Source: Pelomonas sp. Root1217
GTDB taxonomy: Bacteria > Pseudomonadota > Gammaproteobacteria > Burkholderiales > Burkholderiaceae_C
Assembly (NCBI RefSeq): GCF_001425705.1
Contig: NZ_LMDC01000027.1
Coordinates: forward strand, 65,515 to 129,514
Reading direction: 5' to 3'
Length of the DNA stretch: 64,000 bases
Shown here: positions 34,394 through 44,000 of the stretch, in pieces
Numbering within the stretch: the first letter of the stretch is position 1
How the letters are laid out: every line of letters starts with the position of its first letter
Made by a program: the position numbers and the translations under genes
The notes under the pieces: model-generated
Database searches by the model: none
Told to the model about the DNA's origin: nothing
Seen by the model: only the letters and a program-made list of their open reading frames with translations

Positions 34394-35173
34394 ATGCTGT
34401 TTCTGCTCTCGCCCGCCAAGTCCCTCGATTACGACACGCCGACGCCCGCTGAACTGGCGCCGGTGCTGACCCGCCCTCAGTTCCTCGACGACACGGCCGC
34501 CCTCATCGACATCCTGCGCACCAAGAGCGTGGACGACGTGCGTGGGCTGATGGACCTGTCCGAGCCGCTGGCCCAGCTCAATGTCGACCGTTACGCCGCT
34601 TGGCGGCCGCGCTTTACCGAGCACAACAGCAAGCCGGCCGTGCTGGCCTTCAACGGCGATGTCTACGACGGCCTGGATGCCAGGACGCTGAGCACCGATG
34701 ACCTGGCCTGGGCGCAGCAGCACGTGCGCATGCTGTCGGGCCTGTACGGCATCCTGCGGCCGCTGGACCGCATGCAGCCCTACCGCCTGGAGATGGGCAC
34801 TCGACTGGCCGGCGACCATGGCGCCAGCCTCTACGACTACTGGGGCGACCGCCTGGCCCTGCACCTCAACAAACTGGCACGGGGCGAGAAGGCGCCGGTC
34901 ATCGTCAACCTGGCCTCGCAGGAATACTTCCGCGCTGCGGACCGCAAGGCGCTCAAGCCCCGGGTCGTCGACTGCCAGTTCGAGGACTGGAAGAACGGCG
35001 AGTACAAGATCATCAGCTTCTTTGCCAAGCGTGCCCGTGGCCTGATGGCGCGCTATGCCATCCAGCATCGCCTGGAGACGCCCGAGGCGTTGAAAGGCTT
35101 CAACCTGGACGGTTATCGTCTGGCCCCTGAGGTGTCTTCCCCCGACCGACTCGTCTTCCGCCGCAAGTCATGA
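34394..35173 (+). CDS. yaaA: YaaA/DUF328 peroxide-stress protein
   Basis: The 259-residue protein starts MLFLLSPAKSLDYDTP, typical of the family, and contains LAFNGDVYDGLDA, SGLYGILRPLDRMQPYRLEMGT and NLASQEYF. In E. coli YaaA lowers free iron and limits DNA damage during peroxide stress. The ATG at 34394 is chosen from this family opening, though the frame is open upstream. The stop overlaps the start of the oxygenase gene by 4 bases, so the two are probably co-expressed. Confidence 0.93.
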   Translation: MLFLLSPAKSLDYDTPTPAELAPVLTRPQFLDDTAALIDILRTKSVDDVRGLMDLSEPLAQLNVDRYAAWRPRFTEHNSKPAVLAFNGDVYDGLDARTLSTDDLAWAQQHVRMLSGLYGILRPLDRMQPYRLEMGTRLAGDHGASLYDYWGDRLALHLNKLARGEKAPVIVNLASQEYFRAADRKALKPRVVDCQFEDWKNGEYKIISFFAKRARGLMARYAIQHRLETPEALKGFNLDGYRLAPEVSSPDRLVFRRKS

Positions 35174-36012
35174 GCCAACAAGTCATCACCCCCGAGCTGT
35201 GTGAATGGATCAGCGAGCAGAGCCGTGCCGGCCACGCGTCAGAAAGCATCCTGGCCGCGATGCTGGGCAGTGGCTGGGATGAAACCGTTGCCCGCCAGGC
35301 GCTGGCGCGCACGTTGGGCCAGTCGGCCACGCTGACGCCGCCACCCGGCGCAACGGTCGGGCTGCCCGAACCCGAGCTGAGCCGCTTCTCGCCCGTCATC
35401 GATGCCGGCGACCGCCAGGTCAAGGTCTTGATGGCCTTGCGGCAGCCGCGCGTCATCGTGTTTGGCGATCTGCTGTCGGAAGAGGAGTGCGACGGCATCG
35501 TCGCGCTGGCGACCAAACGCCTGGCGCGCTCCGAGACCGTGGCCACCGGCGGCGAGGGCAGCGAAGTGAATGCCGCACGCACCAGCGACGGCATGTTCTT
35601 CGAGCGCTGCGAGACCGAACTGATCCGCACCGTCGAGGCGCGCATCGCGACGCTGCTGCGCTGGCCGCTGGACCACGGCGAGGGCCTGCAGGTGCTGCAC
35701 TACCGCCCGGGCGCCGAATACCAGCCGCATTACGACTACTTCGACCCGGCTCACGTCAGCACGCCGGCCATCCTCAAGCGTGGTGGCCAGCGGGTGGCGA
35801 CGCTGGTCATGTACCTGAACACACCCACCGCTGGCGGCTCCACGATCTTCCCGGACATCGGCCTGGACGTCGCACCCGTCAAGGGCAACGCCGTCTTCTT
35901 CAGCTACGACCGGCCCCACCCCGCCACGCAGACCCTGCATGGCGGCTCGCCGGTGCTGGAGGGGGCGAAATGGGTGGCGACGAAATGGCTGCGACAGGGC
36001 GTGTTCACCTGA
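35170..36012 (+). CDS. 2-oxoglutarate/Fe(II) oxygenase, prolyl 4-hydroxylase-like
   Basis: The 280-residue protein has an N-terminal helical segment and a P4Hc catalytic domain. The facial triad is visible as His187 and Asp189 in YQPHYDYFD and His257 in TLHGGSPV, with Lys267 (EGAKWVATKW) for 2-oxoglutarate. It probably hydroxylates a proline in a protein or peptide, and the partner is unknown. It overlaps yaaA, which also deals with iron and oxidative stress. The stop directly abuts the stop of a convergent gene. Confidence 0.9.
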   Translation: MSQQVITPELCEWISEQSRAGHASESILAAMLGSGWDETVARQALARTLGQSATLTPPPGATVGLPEPELSRFSPVIDAGDRQVKVLMALRQPRVIVFGDLLSEEECDGIVALATKRLARSETVATGGEGSEVNAARTSDGMFFERCETELIRTVEARIATLLRWPLDHGEGLQVLHYRPGAEYQPHYDYFDPAHVSTPAILKRGGQRVATLVMYLNTPTAGGSTIFPDIGLDVAPVKGNAVFFSYDRPHPATQTLHGGSPVLEGAKWVATKWLRQGVFT

Positions 36013-36972
36013 TCATGCCGTGACGGCGATCAATGCCACCAAGGCCAGCGCCACGCAGCCCAACAACACGAAGTAAAAGAAGCTGAGCACGCTGCCACGC
36101 CATACCGCGCCCCACCAGCTCAGCCTGTAGACACGCCGCATCGCGGCCAGGCCATGGCCGAAGACAGCGAACATCACCAAGCCCTCCAGCCCGGCCGCCA
36201 TGGCGACCAGCAGCGCCAGGAACCACAGGCTGTGGCTGTGCAGCGAGAACACGAAGTGCTCGGCGTAGCGCCGACCGCTGCCGGCAAACATCGCCAGCAG
36301 CAGCGCCGCGAAGATCGGCTGCAGGGCCAGCATCGCGTAGGGCGCCAGCGCCCGGCTGCGTGCCTTCCACTGCTCGAAGGTCATGGACTCGGCTTTATTG
36401 AGCAGGCCGGTCAGCCAACGTTCTGAGCGGCTGCAGGTCTCGGGGTGGGCCAGATCGCACTCGCCGAGCTTGGTACTGACCTTGACGCCTTGCGGCTCGC
36501 TGCTCCCTTTGGCCAGGGCATCGGCCGCTGCAGCGGCTTGGGCGGGTGTCATGTCGCGTTTCAAGCGCACCCGCGCCGACTTGCCGGACCCCTCGCCAGC
36601 AGCGGCCGCCGGCCCGGTCTCCACGATCTGCTCAGGCCCCTGGGGCAGCAGCGCCCAGCCGACGAAGAACACGAAGCTGGCGCTCAGGTAGACCCGCAAC
36701 GGCAGCACATAGCGGCGCCGCTGGCCACGGAAATAGGCATTGGTCAGATGGCCCGGCAGGCAGACAAGCGCCCACAGCGTGCGCCACAGCGGGCCGTCGA
36801 AGGCGACGTAGTGGCCCAGGTACTCGGTGAACATCTCGCGCACCGAGGGAGGGTGCAGGTCGGTCTCCTGGCCGCAGTGGCCGCAATAGACGGGTCGCGG
36901 CCTTGCCAGCGTGAAGTGGCAGTTGCGGCAGTAGGGCAGCTCGGGCGCGCCGGAGTGGGAATGACGGCTCAT
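36013..36972 (-). CDS. DUF3667 zinc-ribbon membrane protein
   Basis: The 319-residue protein begins with a zinc ribbon (YCRNCHFTLARPRPVYCGHCGQET), then REMFTEYLGHYVAFDGPLWRTLWALV and LPLRVYLSASFVFFVGW. Three further hydrophobic segments near the C-terminus complete the DUF3667 pattern. Its ATG overlaps the PAS-LuxR stop (ATGA), so both come from one message. Function is unknown. Confidence 0.85.
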   Translation of the reverse strand: MSRHSHSGAPELPYCRNCHFTLARPRPVYCGHCGQETDLHPPSVREMFTEYLGHYVAFDGPLWRTLWALVCLPGHLTNAYFRGQRRRYVLPLRVYLSASFVFFVGWALLPQGPEQIVETGPAAAAGEGSGKSARVRLKRDMTPAQAAAAADALAKGSSEPQGVKVSTKLGECDLAHPETCSRSERWLTGLLNKAESMTFEQWKARSRALAPYAMLALQPIFAALLLAMFAGSGRRYAEHFVFSLHSHSLWFLALLVAMAAGLEGLVMFAVFGHGLAAMRRVYRLSWWGAVWRGSVLSFFYFVLLGCVALALVALIAVTA

Positions 36973-37523
36973 GCAGACAGCAGTTTGTTGATCAGCTCGG
37001 GCGTGCTGCCCGCCTGGTATTTCTTCATCAGCCGGCCGCGGTAGATGTCCACCGTGCGCGGGCTCACGCCCAGGCGACGGCCGATGAGCTTGCTGGTCTG
37101 GCCCTCGACGAGCAGGGCGGCGATCTCGCGCTCGCGCGGCGTCAGCTCGGCCGTGATCTGGCGCCGCGCCGACAGATCCTCGAAGCTCCAGATGCCGCGG
37201 GCATGGGGGTCGGCCGGGTCCAGCGCGCGGCCAGTCACGTGGCACCAGAACAGCTCGCTGCTCCCCAAGCGCCGCATGACGCGGTCGTCGGCATAGTGGC
37301 CCTGGGCGTCCAGGCTGGCGACGATGCGTGCGCCGGTGCGTTCGAACTCGATGGCGCTGGGGTACATGACCGCAAAGCTTTTGCCCAGCAGTTGCTCGCG
37401 CGTGGCCGAGAACATCTGCAGCACGCGCTCGTTGCAGTCCACGATCTGGCGCTGGGCGGACAGCACCAGGCCGATCGGGGCGAGCTGGAAGGCGCTGCGG
37501 TAATCGAGGGCGGCGGGTTCCAC
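36969..37523 (-). CDS. PAS-LuxR transcriptional regulator
   Basis: The 184-residue protein has an N-terminal PAS domain (about 8-120, NERVLQMFSATREQLLGKSFAVMYP) and a LuxR-type helix-turn-helix (LTPREREIAALLVEGQTSKLIGRRLGVSPRTVDIYRGRL, in part). The only usable start is the GTG at 37523, because a stop lies directly upstream in frame. A near-perfect palindrome abuts this start, which could be its own operator. It is co-transcribed with DUF3667 and divergent from scoAB. Confidence 0.9.
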   Translation of the reverse strand: MEPAALDYRSAFQLAPIGLVLSAQRQIVDCNERVLQMFSATREQLLGKSFAVMYPSAIEFERTGARIVASLDAQGHYADDRVMRRLGSSELFWCHVTGRALDPADPHARGIWSFEDLSARRQITAELTPREREIAALLVEGQTSKLIGRRLGVSPRTVDIYRGRLMKKYQAGSTPELINKLLSA

Positions 37524-37541
37524 TTAGGCGAATTCGCTTAA
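37524..37541. promoter_or_regulatory. Palindromic operator candidate between PAS-LuxR and scoA
   Basis: TTAGGCGAATTCGCTTAA is an 18-base palindrome with one mismatched pair, directly upstream of the PAS-LuxR GTG and 61 bases before scoA. Its position in the divergent promoter gap suggests a regulator site that controls one or both directions. Confidence 0.45.
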
Positions 37542-37601
37542 TCGACTTCGGAAGGCGCGCGATAGTACCCTTCGCGCTTCACCCGAAAGGCAGGAGACGG
37601 C

Positions 37602-38309
37602 ATGAACAAGGTGTACCCGAGCGCTGAGGAAGCGCTGCGCGGCGTCGTGAAGGACGGACAGATGCTCGCAGTCGGCGGCTTCGGCCTGTGCGGCATCCCC
37701 GAGGCGCTGATCACGGCCCTGCGCGACAGCGGCGTCAAGGACCTGACGGTCATCTCCAACAACGCCGGCGTCGACGGCTTTGGCCTGGGCGCACTGCTCG
37801 TCACGCGGCAGATCAAGAAGATGATCTCCAGCTATGTCGGCGAGAACAAGGAGTTCGAGCGCCAGTACCTGGCGGGCGAACTGGAGCTGGAGTTCACGCC
37901 GCAAGGGACACTGGCCGAGAAGATGCGCGCCGGTGGCGCCGGTATCCCGGCCTTCTTTGTACGTACCGGCGTGGGTACGCTGATCGCCGAGGGCAAGGAA
38001 AGCCGTGAGTTCGACGGCGAGACCTACATCCTGGAGAAGGCCCTGGTGCCGGACGTGTCGCTGGTGAAGGCCTACAAAGCCGACAAGAGCGGCAACTTGG
38101 TCTTCCGCCGCACCGCGCGCAACTTCAATCCGGCCGCGGCGATGGCCGGCAAGCTGACGGTCGTCGAGGTCGAACACCTCGTCGAGACCGGCGACATCGA
38201 CCCGGACGACGTGCATCTGCCGGGCATCTACGTGCACCGCATCGTCGTCAATGCCAATCCGGAAAAGCGGATTGAGAAGATGACCTTGTCCCCGAAGAAG
38301 GAGGCCTGA
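37602..38309 (+). CDS. scoA: Succinyl-CoA:3-ketoacid CoA transferase subunit A
   Basis: The 235-residue protein has the family opening [20 protein letters not shown], the [13 protein letters not shown] loop and [27 protein letters not shown]. It activates acetoacetate with succinyl-CoA together with subunit B. GGAG precedes the ATG. Subunit B starts one base after its stop. The neighbouring PAS-LuxR gene is divergent. Confidence 0.94.
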   Translation: MNKVYPSAEEALRGVVKDGQMLAVGGFGLCGIPEALITALRDSGVKDLTVISNNAGVDGFGLGALLVTRQIKKMISSYVGENKEFERQYLAGELELEFTPQGTLAEKMRAGGAGIPAFFVRTGVGTLIAEGKESREFDGETYILEKALVPDVSLVKAYKADKSGNLVFRRTARNFNPAAAMAGKLTVVEVEHLVETGDIDPDDVHLPGIYVHRIVVNANPEKRIEKMTLSPKKEA

Positions 38310-38310
38310 C

Positions 38311-38949
38311 ATGCCCTGGACCCAAGATCAGATGGCTGCCCGCGCGGCCCAGGAGCTGGAAGACGGCTTCTATGTGAACCTCGGCATCGGCATCCCGACG
38401 CTGGTGGCCAACCATGTGCCGGCGGACAAGGAAGTCTGGCTGCAGAGCGAAAACGGCATGCTGGGCATCGGCCCCTTTCCGACCGAGGACGAAGTCGATG
38501 CCGATCTCATCAATGCCGGCAAGCAGACCGTCACCACCTTGCCTGGCAGCAGCATCTTCGGCAGCCACGACAGTTTCGCGATGATCCGCGCCGGCAAGAT
38601 CAACCTGTCCATCCTTGGCGCCATGCAGGTCAGCGCCAATGGCGACCTGGCCAACTGGATGATCCCCGGCAAGATGGTCAAGGGCATGGGCGGCGCCATG
38701 GACCTCGTCGCCGGCGTCAAGCGCGTCATCGTGCTGATGGAGCACGTGGCCAAGAAGAAGGACGGCACCGAGGACATGAAGATCATCCCCAGCTGCACGC
38801 TGCCGTTGACGGGTGTGGGCGTCGTCGACCGCATCATCACGGACCTCGGCGTCTTCGACGTCACGCCCCACGGCATCAGCGTCGTCGAGCTGGCCGAGGG
38901 CGTCACGCGTGAATTTGCGCAAAGCAAGACAGGGGTTCCGTTGCTCTGA
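38311..38949 (+). CDS. scoB: Succinyl-CoA:3-ketoacid CoA transferase subunit B
   Basis: The 212-residue protein contains [17 protein letters not shown] and the catalytic Glu in [14 protein letters not shown], which forms the glutamyl-CoA intermediate. The [30 protein letters not shown] stretch (quoted in part) is also diagnostic. Same operon as scoA; a rho-independent terminator follows 38 bases after the stop. Confidence 0.95.
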   Translation: MPWTQDQMAARAAQELEDGFYVNLGIGIPTLVANHVPADKEVWLQSENGMLGIGPFPTEDEVDADLINAGKQTVTTLPGSSIFGSHDSFAMIRAGKINLSILGAMQVSANGDLANWMIPGKMVKGMGGAMDLVAGVKRVIVLMEHVAKKKDGTEDMKIIPSCTLPLTGVGVVDRIITDLGVFDVTPHGISVVELAEGVTREFAQSKTGVPLL

Positions 38950-38987
38950 GGTAAATCAAGCCTCACACCCCCAGTTCATGGGCCTCC

Positions 38988-39014
38988 ACGGGTCAGCGCA
39001 AGCTGGCCCGTTTT
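38988..39014 (+). terminator. Intrinsic terminator of scoAB
   Basis: ACGGGTCAGC (38988-38997), a GCAA tetraloop and GCTGGCCCGT (39002-39011) form a ten-pair stem with one G-U pair, followed by TTT. Confidence 0.92.
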
Positions 39015-39023
39015 CGTTGCGGG

Positions 39024-39076
39024 GGGCCTAATAACCCCACGGCAATGCGCCCCATTGCCGTGGGGTTATTAGGCCC
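39024..39076. repeat. Perfect 24-bp inverted repeat with 5-base loop
   Basis: The left arm (39024-39047, starting GGGCCTAATAACCCC) and the right arm (39053-39076, ending GGGGTTATTAGGCCC) are exact reverse complements around CGCCC. It follows the scoAB terminator by 9 bases and ends 26 bases before the DUF1800 start. It lacks a T run, so it is not a simple second terminator for scoAB. As RNA it would form an extremely stable hairpin close to the ribosome site of the next gene. Confidence 0.9.
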
Positions 39077-39102
39077 GTTCTTCGAACAACAGCGAGGCCA
39101 CC

Positions 39103-40824
39103 ATGCGCGCACCACCGACGCCTGAAGTCGAGACCATCGCCCCCGCACTCGAGACAAGTGCAGATCTGAACCCCGGCGGCATTGCGGCAGCCGCTGCGGC
39201 AGCCGCTTTGCTGGCTGCCTGCGGTGGAGGAGGGGGAGGCGACGCGCCGACCCCATCGCCCTCACCACCGCCTCCACCACCTCCGCCTCCGCCTCCGCCA
39301 CCCCCCGGCATCACCGACGCCGAAGCCGCCCGCTTCCTCGCCCAGGCCGGCTTTGCGGCCAGCACGGCCGACATTGCCACCGTCAAGGCCAATGGCTATG
39401 CCGGCTGGCTGGACGCGCAGTTCGCGCTGCCCGTCAGCGACGGTCACTTCGATTGGATGGTCGCCAACGGCTATGCCATCGTCGACCACCGCAACGACTT
39501 CGGCGGCGCCGACAACACGCTGTGGCGCAAGCTGCTGTCCGCGCCGGACTCATTGCGCCAGCGCGTCGTGCTGGCGCTCAGTGAGATTTTCGTCATCTCC
39601 ATGAGCGGCCTGCCCATGCCCTGGCGTGGCTTCGCCATCGCTTGCTACGTGGACATGCTGGAGCAGCGCTGCTTTGGCAATTACCGCGAGCTGCTCAACG
39701 CCGTCACGCTGTCCAACGGCATGGGCGTCTACCTCGCCACACGGGGCAACCTGAAGGAGGACGTGAACACCGGCCGCGTGCCCGACGAGAACTACGCCCG
39801 CGAGGTCATGCAGCTGTTCAGCATCGGCCTCTACCAGCTCAATGCTGACGGCACGCTCAAGCTCGACGGCAACGGCAAGCCCATCGAGACCTACACCCAG
39901 GCCAACATCACCGACCTGGCCCGCGTCTTCACCGGCTGGGATTTCGACGGCTACAGCGGCAGCGACCCCAGCTTCATGAAGAAGCCCATGGTCAACATCG
40001 CGTCGCGCTTCTCTAGCGGCGCGAAGAAGGTGCTGGACGTGGACATCCCAGCGTCGGCCGATGGCCCGGCCGCGCTGAAGGTTGCGCTGGACACGCTCGC
40101 CAGCCATCCCAACGTCGGCCCCTTCATCGGCCGCCAGCTCATCCAGCGCCTCGTCGCCAGCAACCCGAGTGCGGCCTACATCGGCCGCATCTCGGCGGTC
40201 TGGGCTGACAACGGCAGCGGTGCGCGCGGTGACCTGAAGGCCGTCATCAAGGCCATCCTGCTGGACACCGAAGCGCGCACCCCGTCCATGGCGCCCGGCG
40301 CCGGCAAGCTGCGCGAACCGCTGCAGCGCTTCATCCAGTGGGGCCGGTCTTTCGCTGTCACCTCACCGAACGGCCTGTGGAACATCGGCAATACCAGCGA
40401 CGCCGGCACGCGTCTCGGCCAGAGCCCGCTGCGCAGCCCCTCGGTCTTCAACTTCTTCCGCCCCGGCTATGTGCCGCCCAACTCGCAACTGGGCACGAAC
40501 GACGTCACGGCGCCCGAGTTCCAGCTCTGCAACGAGAGCACGGTGGCTGGCTACATCAACTACATGCAGAAGGCCATTGCCGACGGCATCAACGATGTGA
40601 AGCCCGGCTACACCGTCGAGCTCGCGTTGGCGGGGGACGCGCCGGGCCTGGTCGCGAGCCTGGCCACCCGGCTGGGCGGCGGCGGCATCTCGGCCGCCAC
40701 GCAGGCCACCATCAGCACCGCGGTGGCAAGCATCTCCGCCGCCAGCGACACCGGCAAGGCCAACCGTGTGCAGGCCGCCATCCTGATGCTGATGGCCTGC
40801 CCGGAATACCAGATCCAGAAATGA
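39103..40824 (+). CDS. DUF1800 exported protein
   Basis: The 573-residue protein has an N-terminal hydrophobic Ala run ending LLAAC (possible lipobox), a Gly run and 14 consecutive prolines before the DUF1800 domain. The domain carries AARFLAQAGFAAS, DENYAREVMQLFSIGLYQL and FTGWDFDGY. It is followed 4 bases later by a DUF1501 gene, its usual partner. The function of the pair is unknown; they are exported. The proline run should depend on EF-P for translation. Confidence 0.92.
   Translation: MRAPPTPEVETIAPALETSADLNPGGIAAAAAAAALLAACGGGGGGDAPTPSPSPPPPPPPPPPPPPPGITDAEAARFLAQAGFAASTADIATVKANGYAGWLDAQFALPVSDGHFDWMVANGYAIVDHRNDFGGADNTLWRKLLSAPDSLRQRVVLALSEIFVISMSGLPMPWRGFAIACYVDMLEQRCFGNYRELLNAVTLSNGMGVYLATRGNLKEDVNTGRVPDENYAREVMQLFSIGLYQLNADGTLKLDGNGKPIETYTQANITDLARVFTGWDFDGYSGSDPSFMKKPMVNIASRFSSGAKKVLDVDIPASADGPAALKVALDTLASHPNVGPFIGRQLIQRLVASNPSAAYIGRISAVWADNGSGARGDLKAVIKAILLDTEARTPSMAPGAGKLREPLQRFIQWGRSFAVTSPNGLWNIGNTSDAGTRLGQSPLRSPSVFNFFRPGYVPPNSQLGTNDVTAPEFQLCNESTVAGYINYMQKAIADGINDVKPGYTVELALAGDAPGLVASLATRLGGGGISAATQATISTAVASISAASDTGKANRVQAAILMLMACPEYQIQK
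39265..39306 (+). repeat. Polyproline-coding CCN repeat
   Basis: Fourteen consecutive proline codons (cct, cca, ccg, ccc mixed) in the DUF1800 gene, next to a run of Gly codons. The tract may vary in length by slippage and makes a rigid linker after the lipobox-like segment. Confidence 0.9.
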
Positions 40825-40828
40825 GGGG

Positions 40829-42211
40829 ATGACGATGAAGCTCAACCGACTCCCCGAACTGCAGCGCCGCGAGTTCTTGCGCCGCGCCGGCGCCCTGGGC
40901 ATCGCGGGCACCGCCGCGCCCTGGGCACTGAACCTCGCCGCCCTCGGCGAAGCCGCTGCAGCCACCGCGCCGGGCGACTACAAGGCCCTTGTCTGCGTCT
41001 TCCTCTACGGCGGCAATGACCATGGCAACACGCTGGTGCCCTATGACCAGGCCAGCTACGACGCCTATGCCGGCATCCGCCAGACCCTGGCCACGCCGCG
41101 CGAGCAACTCGCCGCAACCGTACTCGGCATCAATGTCGGCGGCCGCCAGATGGCACTGGCGCCGCAACTCGGCAAGCTCAAGGGCCTGTGGGACAGCGGG
41201 CGGCTGGGCATCCAGCTCAATGTCGGCACGCTGATCCAGCCGACGACGCTGGCCCAGTACAACGCCAGAAGCGTGCCGTTGCCGCCCAAGCTGTTCTCGC
41301 ACAACGACCAGCAATCCGTCTGGCAAAGCAGCTCGCCCGAGGGCGCCACCTCGGGCTGGGGTGGCCGCATGGGCGACCTCTTCCTGGGCGACAACGGCAC
41401 GGCGACCTTCACCTGCATCAATGCTGCAGGCAATGCCGTCTTCATGGCCGGCAAGCAGGCGGTGCAGTACCAGGTGTCCACCAGCGGCGCCGTACCCATC
41501 AACGGCATCCTGAAGCCGCTGTATGGCTCCCAGGCCTGTGCCGACGCACTGCGGGGCCTCATCACAGCCGACCGCACGCACTGGATGGAGGCCGAGCTGA
41601 ACAAGGTTGTCGCGCGTTCGGTCAGCGCCCAGGGTGTCGTCACATCCGGCCTGGCCGGCGTGCCGGCGCTGCAGACGCCCTTCGACACTGCCAGCTCCCT
41701 GTCCAGCCAGCTGCTGATGGTGGCCCGGCTCATCGGCGCGCGGCAGGCCCTGGGCGCCACGCGCCAGGTCTTCTTCGTGTCGTTGGGGGGGTTCGACACC
41801 CACGACTTCCTGCTCGACGAGCACCCGGGCCTGCTGACCACCGTCAACGACGCGCTGGCCAGCTTCTACGCGGCCACGGTCGAGCTGGGCGTGGCCAACC
41901 AGGTCACCACCTTCACGGCCAGCGACTTCGGCCGTTCGCTGACCAGCAATGGCGATGGCTCCGACCACGGCTGGGGCAGCCACCATTTCGTGCTGGGCGG
42001 AGCGGTGCAAGGCGGCAAATACTGGGGCACGTTGCCCTCGGTCAGCATCAACGGGCCGGACGACGTCGGCCAGGGCCGCTTGCTGCCGACCACGGGCGTG
42101 GACCAGCTCGGCGCAACGCTGGCCACCTGGATGGGCGTCAGCACTGCCGACCTGCCGCGCGTGGTGCCGCAGATCGTCAACTACAGCCAGAAGGACATGG
42201 GCTACTTCTGA
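40829..42211 (+). CDS. DUF1501 protein, Tat-exported
   Basis: The 460-residue protein starts with a twin-arginine signal (QRREFLRRAGALGIAGTAAPW). DUF1501 features include LVCVFLYGGNDHGNTLVPYD, the QSSSPEGATSGWGGRMGD region and FFVSLGGFDTHDFLLDEHP, resembling sulfatase/alkaline phosphatase-like folds. Two possible ATGs (40829, 40835) lie six bases apart after GAGGGG. Same operon as DUF1800; the gamma-glutamyltransferase gene starts 19 bases later. Confidence 0.92.
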   Translation: MTMKLNRLPELQRREFLRRAGALGIAGTAAPWALNLAALGEAAAATAPGDYKALVCVFLYGGNDHGNTLVPYDQASYDAYAGIRQTLATPREQLAATVLGINVGGRQMALAPQLGKLKGLWDSGRLGIQLNVGTLIQPTTLAQYNARSVPLPPKLFSHNDQQSVWQSSSPEGATSGWGGRMGDLFLGDNGTATFTCINAAGNAVFMAGKQAVQYQVSTSGAVPINGILKPLYGSQACADALRGLITADRTHWMEAELNKVVARSVSAQGVVTSGLAGVPALQTPFDTASSLSSQLLMVARLIGARQALGATRQVFFVSLGGFDTHDFLLDEHPGLLTTVNDALASFYAATVELGVANQVTTFTASDFGRSLTSNGDGSDHGWGSHHFVLGGAVQGGKYWGTLPSVSINGPDDVGQGRLLPTTGVDQLGATLATWMGVSTADLPRVVPQIVNYSQKDMGYF

Positions 42212-42230
42212 ACGTCGGAGCGTGCCTAAG

Positions 42231-44000
42231 ATGGCCGCCATGCTCCGCCTCCTGACGCCTCTTCTGCTGGCCAGCCTGCTGGCGCCGGCCCACGCCCTCG
42301 ACCAGCCCGAGGCCGCCACCACCCGCACCGCCAAGCAGGGCAGCCTGACGGTCCCGGCCAAGCGCTTTGCCGTGACGGCCGCCAATCCGCTGGCCGTGGA
42401 TGCGGGCATCGAGATACTGAATGCCGGCGGCTCGGCGGTCGATGCGACCGTTGCCGTGCAGGCCGTGCTCGGCCTCGTCGAACCCCAGTCCAGCGGCATC
42501 GCCGGCGGTGCCTTCCTGATGCACTGGGATGGCCACCAGGTGCAGACGTTGGACGGCCGCGAATCCGCGCCGGCCGCAGCCACGCCCGAGCTTTTCCTGA
42601 AGGCCGACGGCAAGCCCCTGCCCATGCGCGAGGCCATCATGAGCGGCCTGTCCACCGGCGTGCCGGGCGTGCTGGCCATGCTGGCCGAGGCGCACCGCCA
42701 GCACGGCAAGCTGCCCTGGAGCCGCCTCTTCGAGCCGGCCATCCGCCTGGCCGAGCGGGGCTTCGCGATCAGCCCGCGGCTGTTTGAGCTGGCCTCGGCC
42801 GAGGCGCAGTTGCGAAGCGACCCGCAGGCGGGGCCCTACTTCTTTGATGCCACTGGCGCTGCCAAGCCGGTCGGCACCGTGCTGAAGAACCCCGCCTATG
42901 CCGCGGTGCTGCGCGGCATCGCCAGCAAAGGGCCGAAAGCCTTCTACGAGGGCGCCGTGGCGGAGGACATCGTGCGCCGCGTGAAAGGGCATGCCCGCTC
43001 GGGCCTGCTGAGCACGGCCGACCTGGCCAGCTACAAAGCCTTGGCCCGCCCCCCGCTGTGCAACGACTGGCGCAGCTACCGCGTCTGCGGCTTTGGCCCG
43101 CCCACCTCGGGCCATCTGACGCTGATGCAGATCCTCGGCCTCCTTGACACCCAGCCGGCGGCATTGGCGGCCAAAGGCATCACGGCGGACTGGATGCATG
43201 CCTACGCCGAGTCCGCCAAGCTGGCCTTTGCCGACCGTGCCCAGTTCATCGGCGATCCGGCCTATGTCGCCGCGCCAGGCGGTGACTGGCAGAACCTTAT
43301 CGCGCCGGCCTATCTGAAGCAGCGCGGTGCGCTGATCGGGCCCAAGGCCAGCGGTGTGGCGACGGCCGGCCAGCCGGGGCAGGTCAGGCAGGCCCTGGCG
43401 CCGCAGGCTGAGCAGTTGGAATACGGCACCAGCCAGGTCAGCGTCGTCGACGCCGAAGGCCATGCCGTAGCGATGACGACCAGCGTCGAGGCCGCCTTCG
43501 GCAACCGCGTCATGAGTGACGGCGGCACGGGCCTGGCCGGCGGCTTCATGCTGAACAACACGCTGACCGACTTCTCGCTGAACCCGGTGGGTGCCGACGG
43601 CAAGCCGGTGGCCAACCGCGTCGAAGCGGGCAAGCGGCCGCGTTCCAGCATGGCGCCAACCCTGGTCTTCGACCGCGACGGCAAGCTCGTCATGGTGGCC
43701 GGCTCGCCCGGCGGCCCGGTCATCATCCACTACGTCGCCAAGGTGATCACGGGCGCCCTTGCCTGGGGCCTGCCGGTGCAGCAGGCGGTGGACTTGCCGA
43801 ACTACGGTCACTTCAACAGTGGTGCCCTCTTCGTCGAGCGAGGTGCACTGACGGCCGAACAACTGGCTGACCTGCGCGCCCGCGGCCATCAGGTCAACGA
43901 GACCGATCTGACCAGCGGCCTGCAGGTGCTGATGCGCGTGAAGGAGGGCTGGGTCGGCGGCGCCGATCCGCGCCGCGAGGGTGTCGTGCGCGGGGAGTAA
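42231..44000 (+). CDS. ggt: Gamma-glutamyltransferase
   Basis: The 589-residue protein has a signal peptide (about 1-22, PAHA) and the full GGT fold. The self-cleavage site is Thr400 in YGTSQVSVVDAEGH, which would become the nucleophile of the small subunit. SSMAPTLVFD and GSPGGPVI complete the active site. It cleaves periplasmic glutathione and other gamma-glutamyl peptides. GGAG lies 10 bases before the ATG at 42231; a second ATG three codons later is an alternative. Confidence 0.93.
   Translation: MAAMLRLLTPLLLASLLAPAHALDQPEAATTRTAKQGSLTVPAKRFAVTAANPLAVDAGIEILNAGGSAVDATVAVQAVLGLVEPQSSGIAGGAFLMHWDGHQVQTLDGRESAPAAATPELFLKADGKPLPMREAIMSGLSTGVPGVLAMLAEAHRQHGKLPWSRLFEPAIRLAERGFAISPRLFELASAEAQLRSDPQAGPYFFDATGAAKPVGTVLKNPAYAAVLRGIASKGPKAFYEGAVAEDIVRRVKGHARSGLLSTADLASYKALARPPLCNDWRSYRVCGFGPPTSGHLTLMQILGLLDTQPAALAAKGITADWMHAYAESAKLAFADRAQFIGDPAYVAAPGGDWQNLIAPAYLKQRGALIGPKASGVATAGQPGQVRQALAPQAEQLEYGTSQVSVVDAEGHAVAMTTSVEAAFGNRVMSDGGTGLAGGFMLNNTLTDFSLNPVGADGKPVANRVEAGKRPRSSMAPTLVFDRDGKLVMVAGSPGGPVIIHYVAKVITGALAWGLPVQQAVDLPNYGHFNSGALFVERGALTAEQLADLRARGHQVNETDLTSGLQVLMRVKEGWVGGADPRREGVVRGE

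Noticed and set aside
39024-39076. Inverted repeat as the terminator of scoAB
   Set aside because: A complete intrinsic terminator with T run lies just upstream, and this repeat has no T run.
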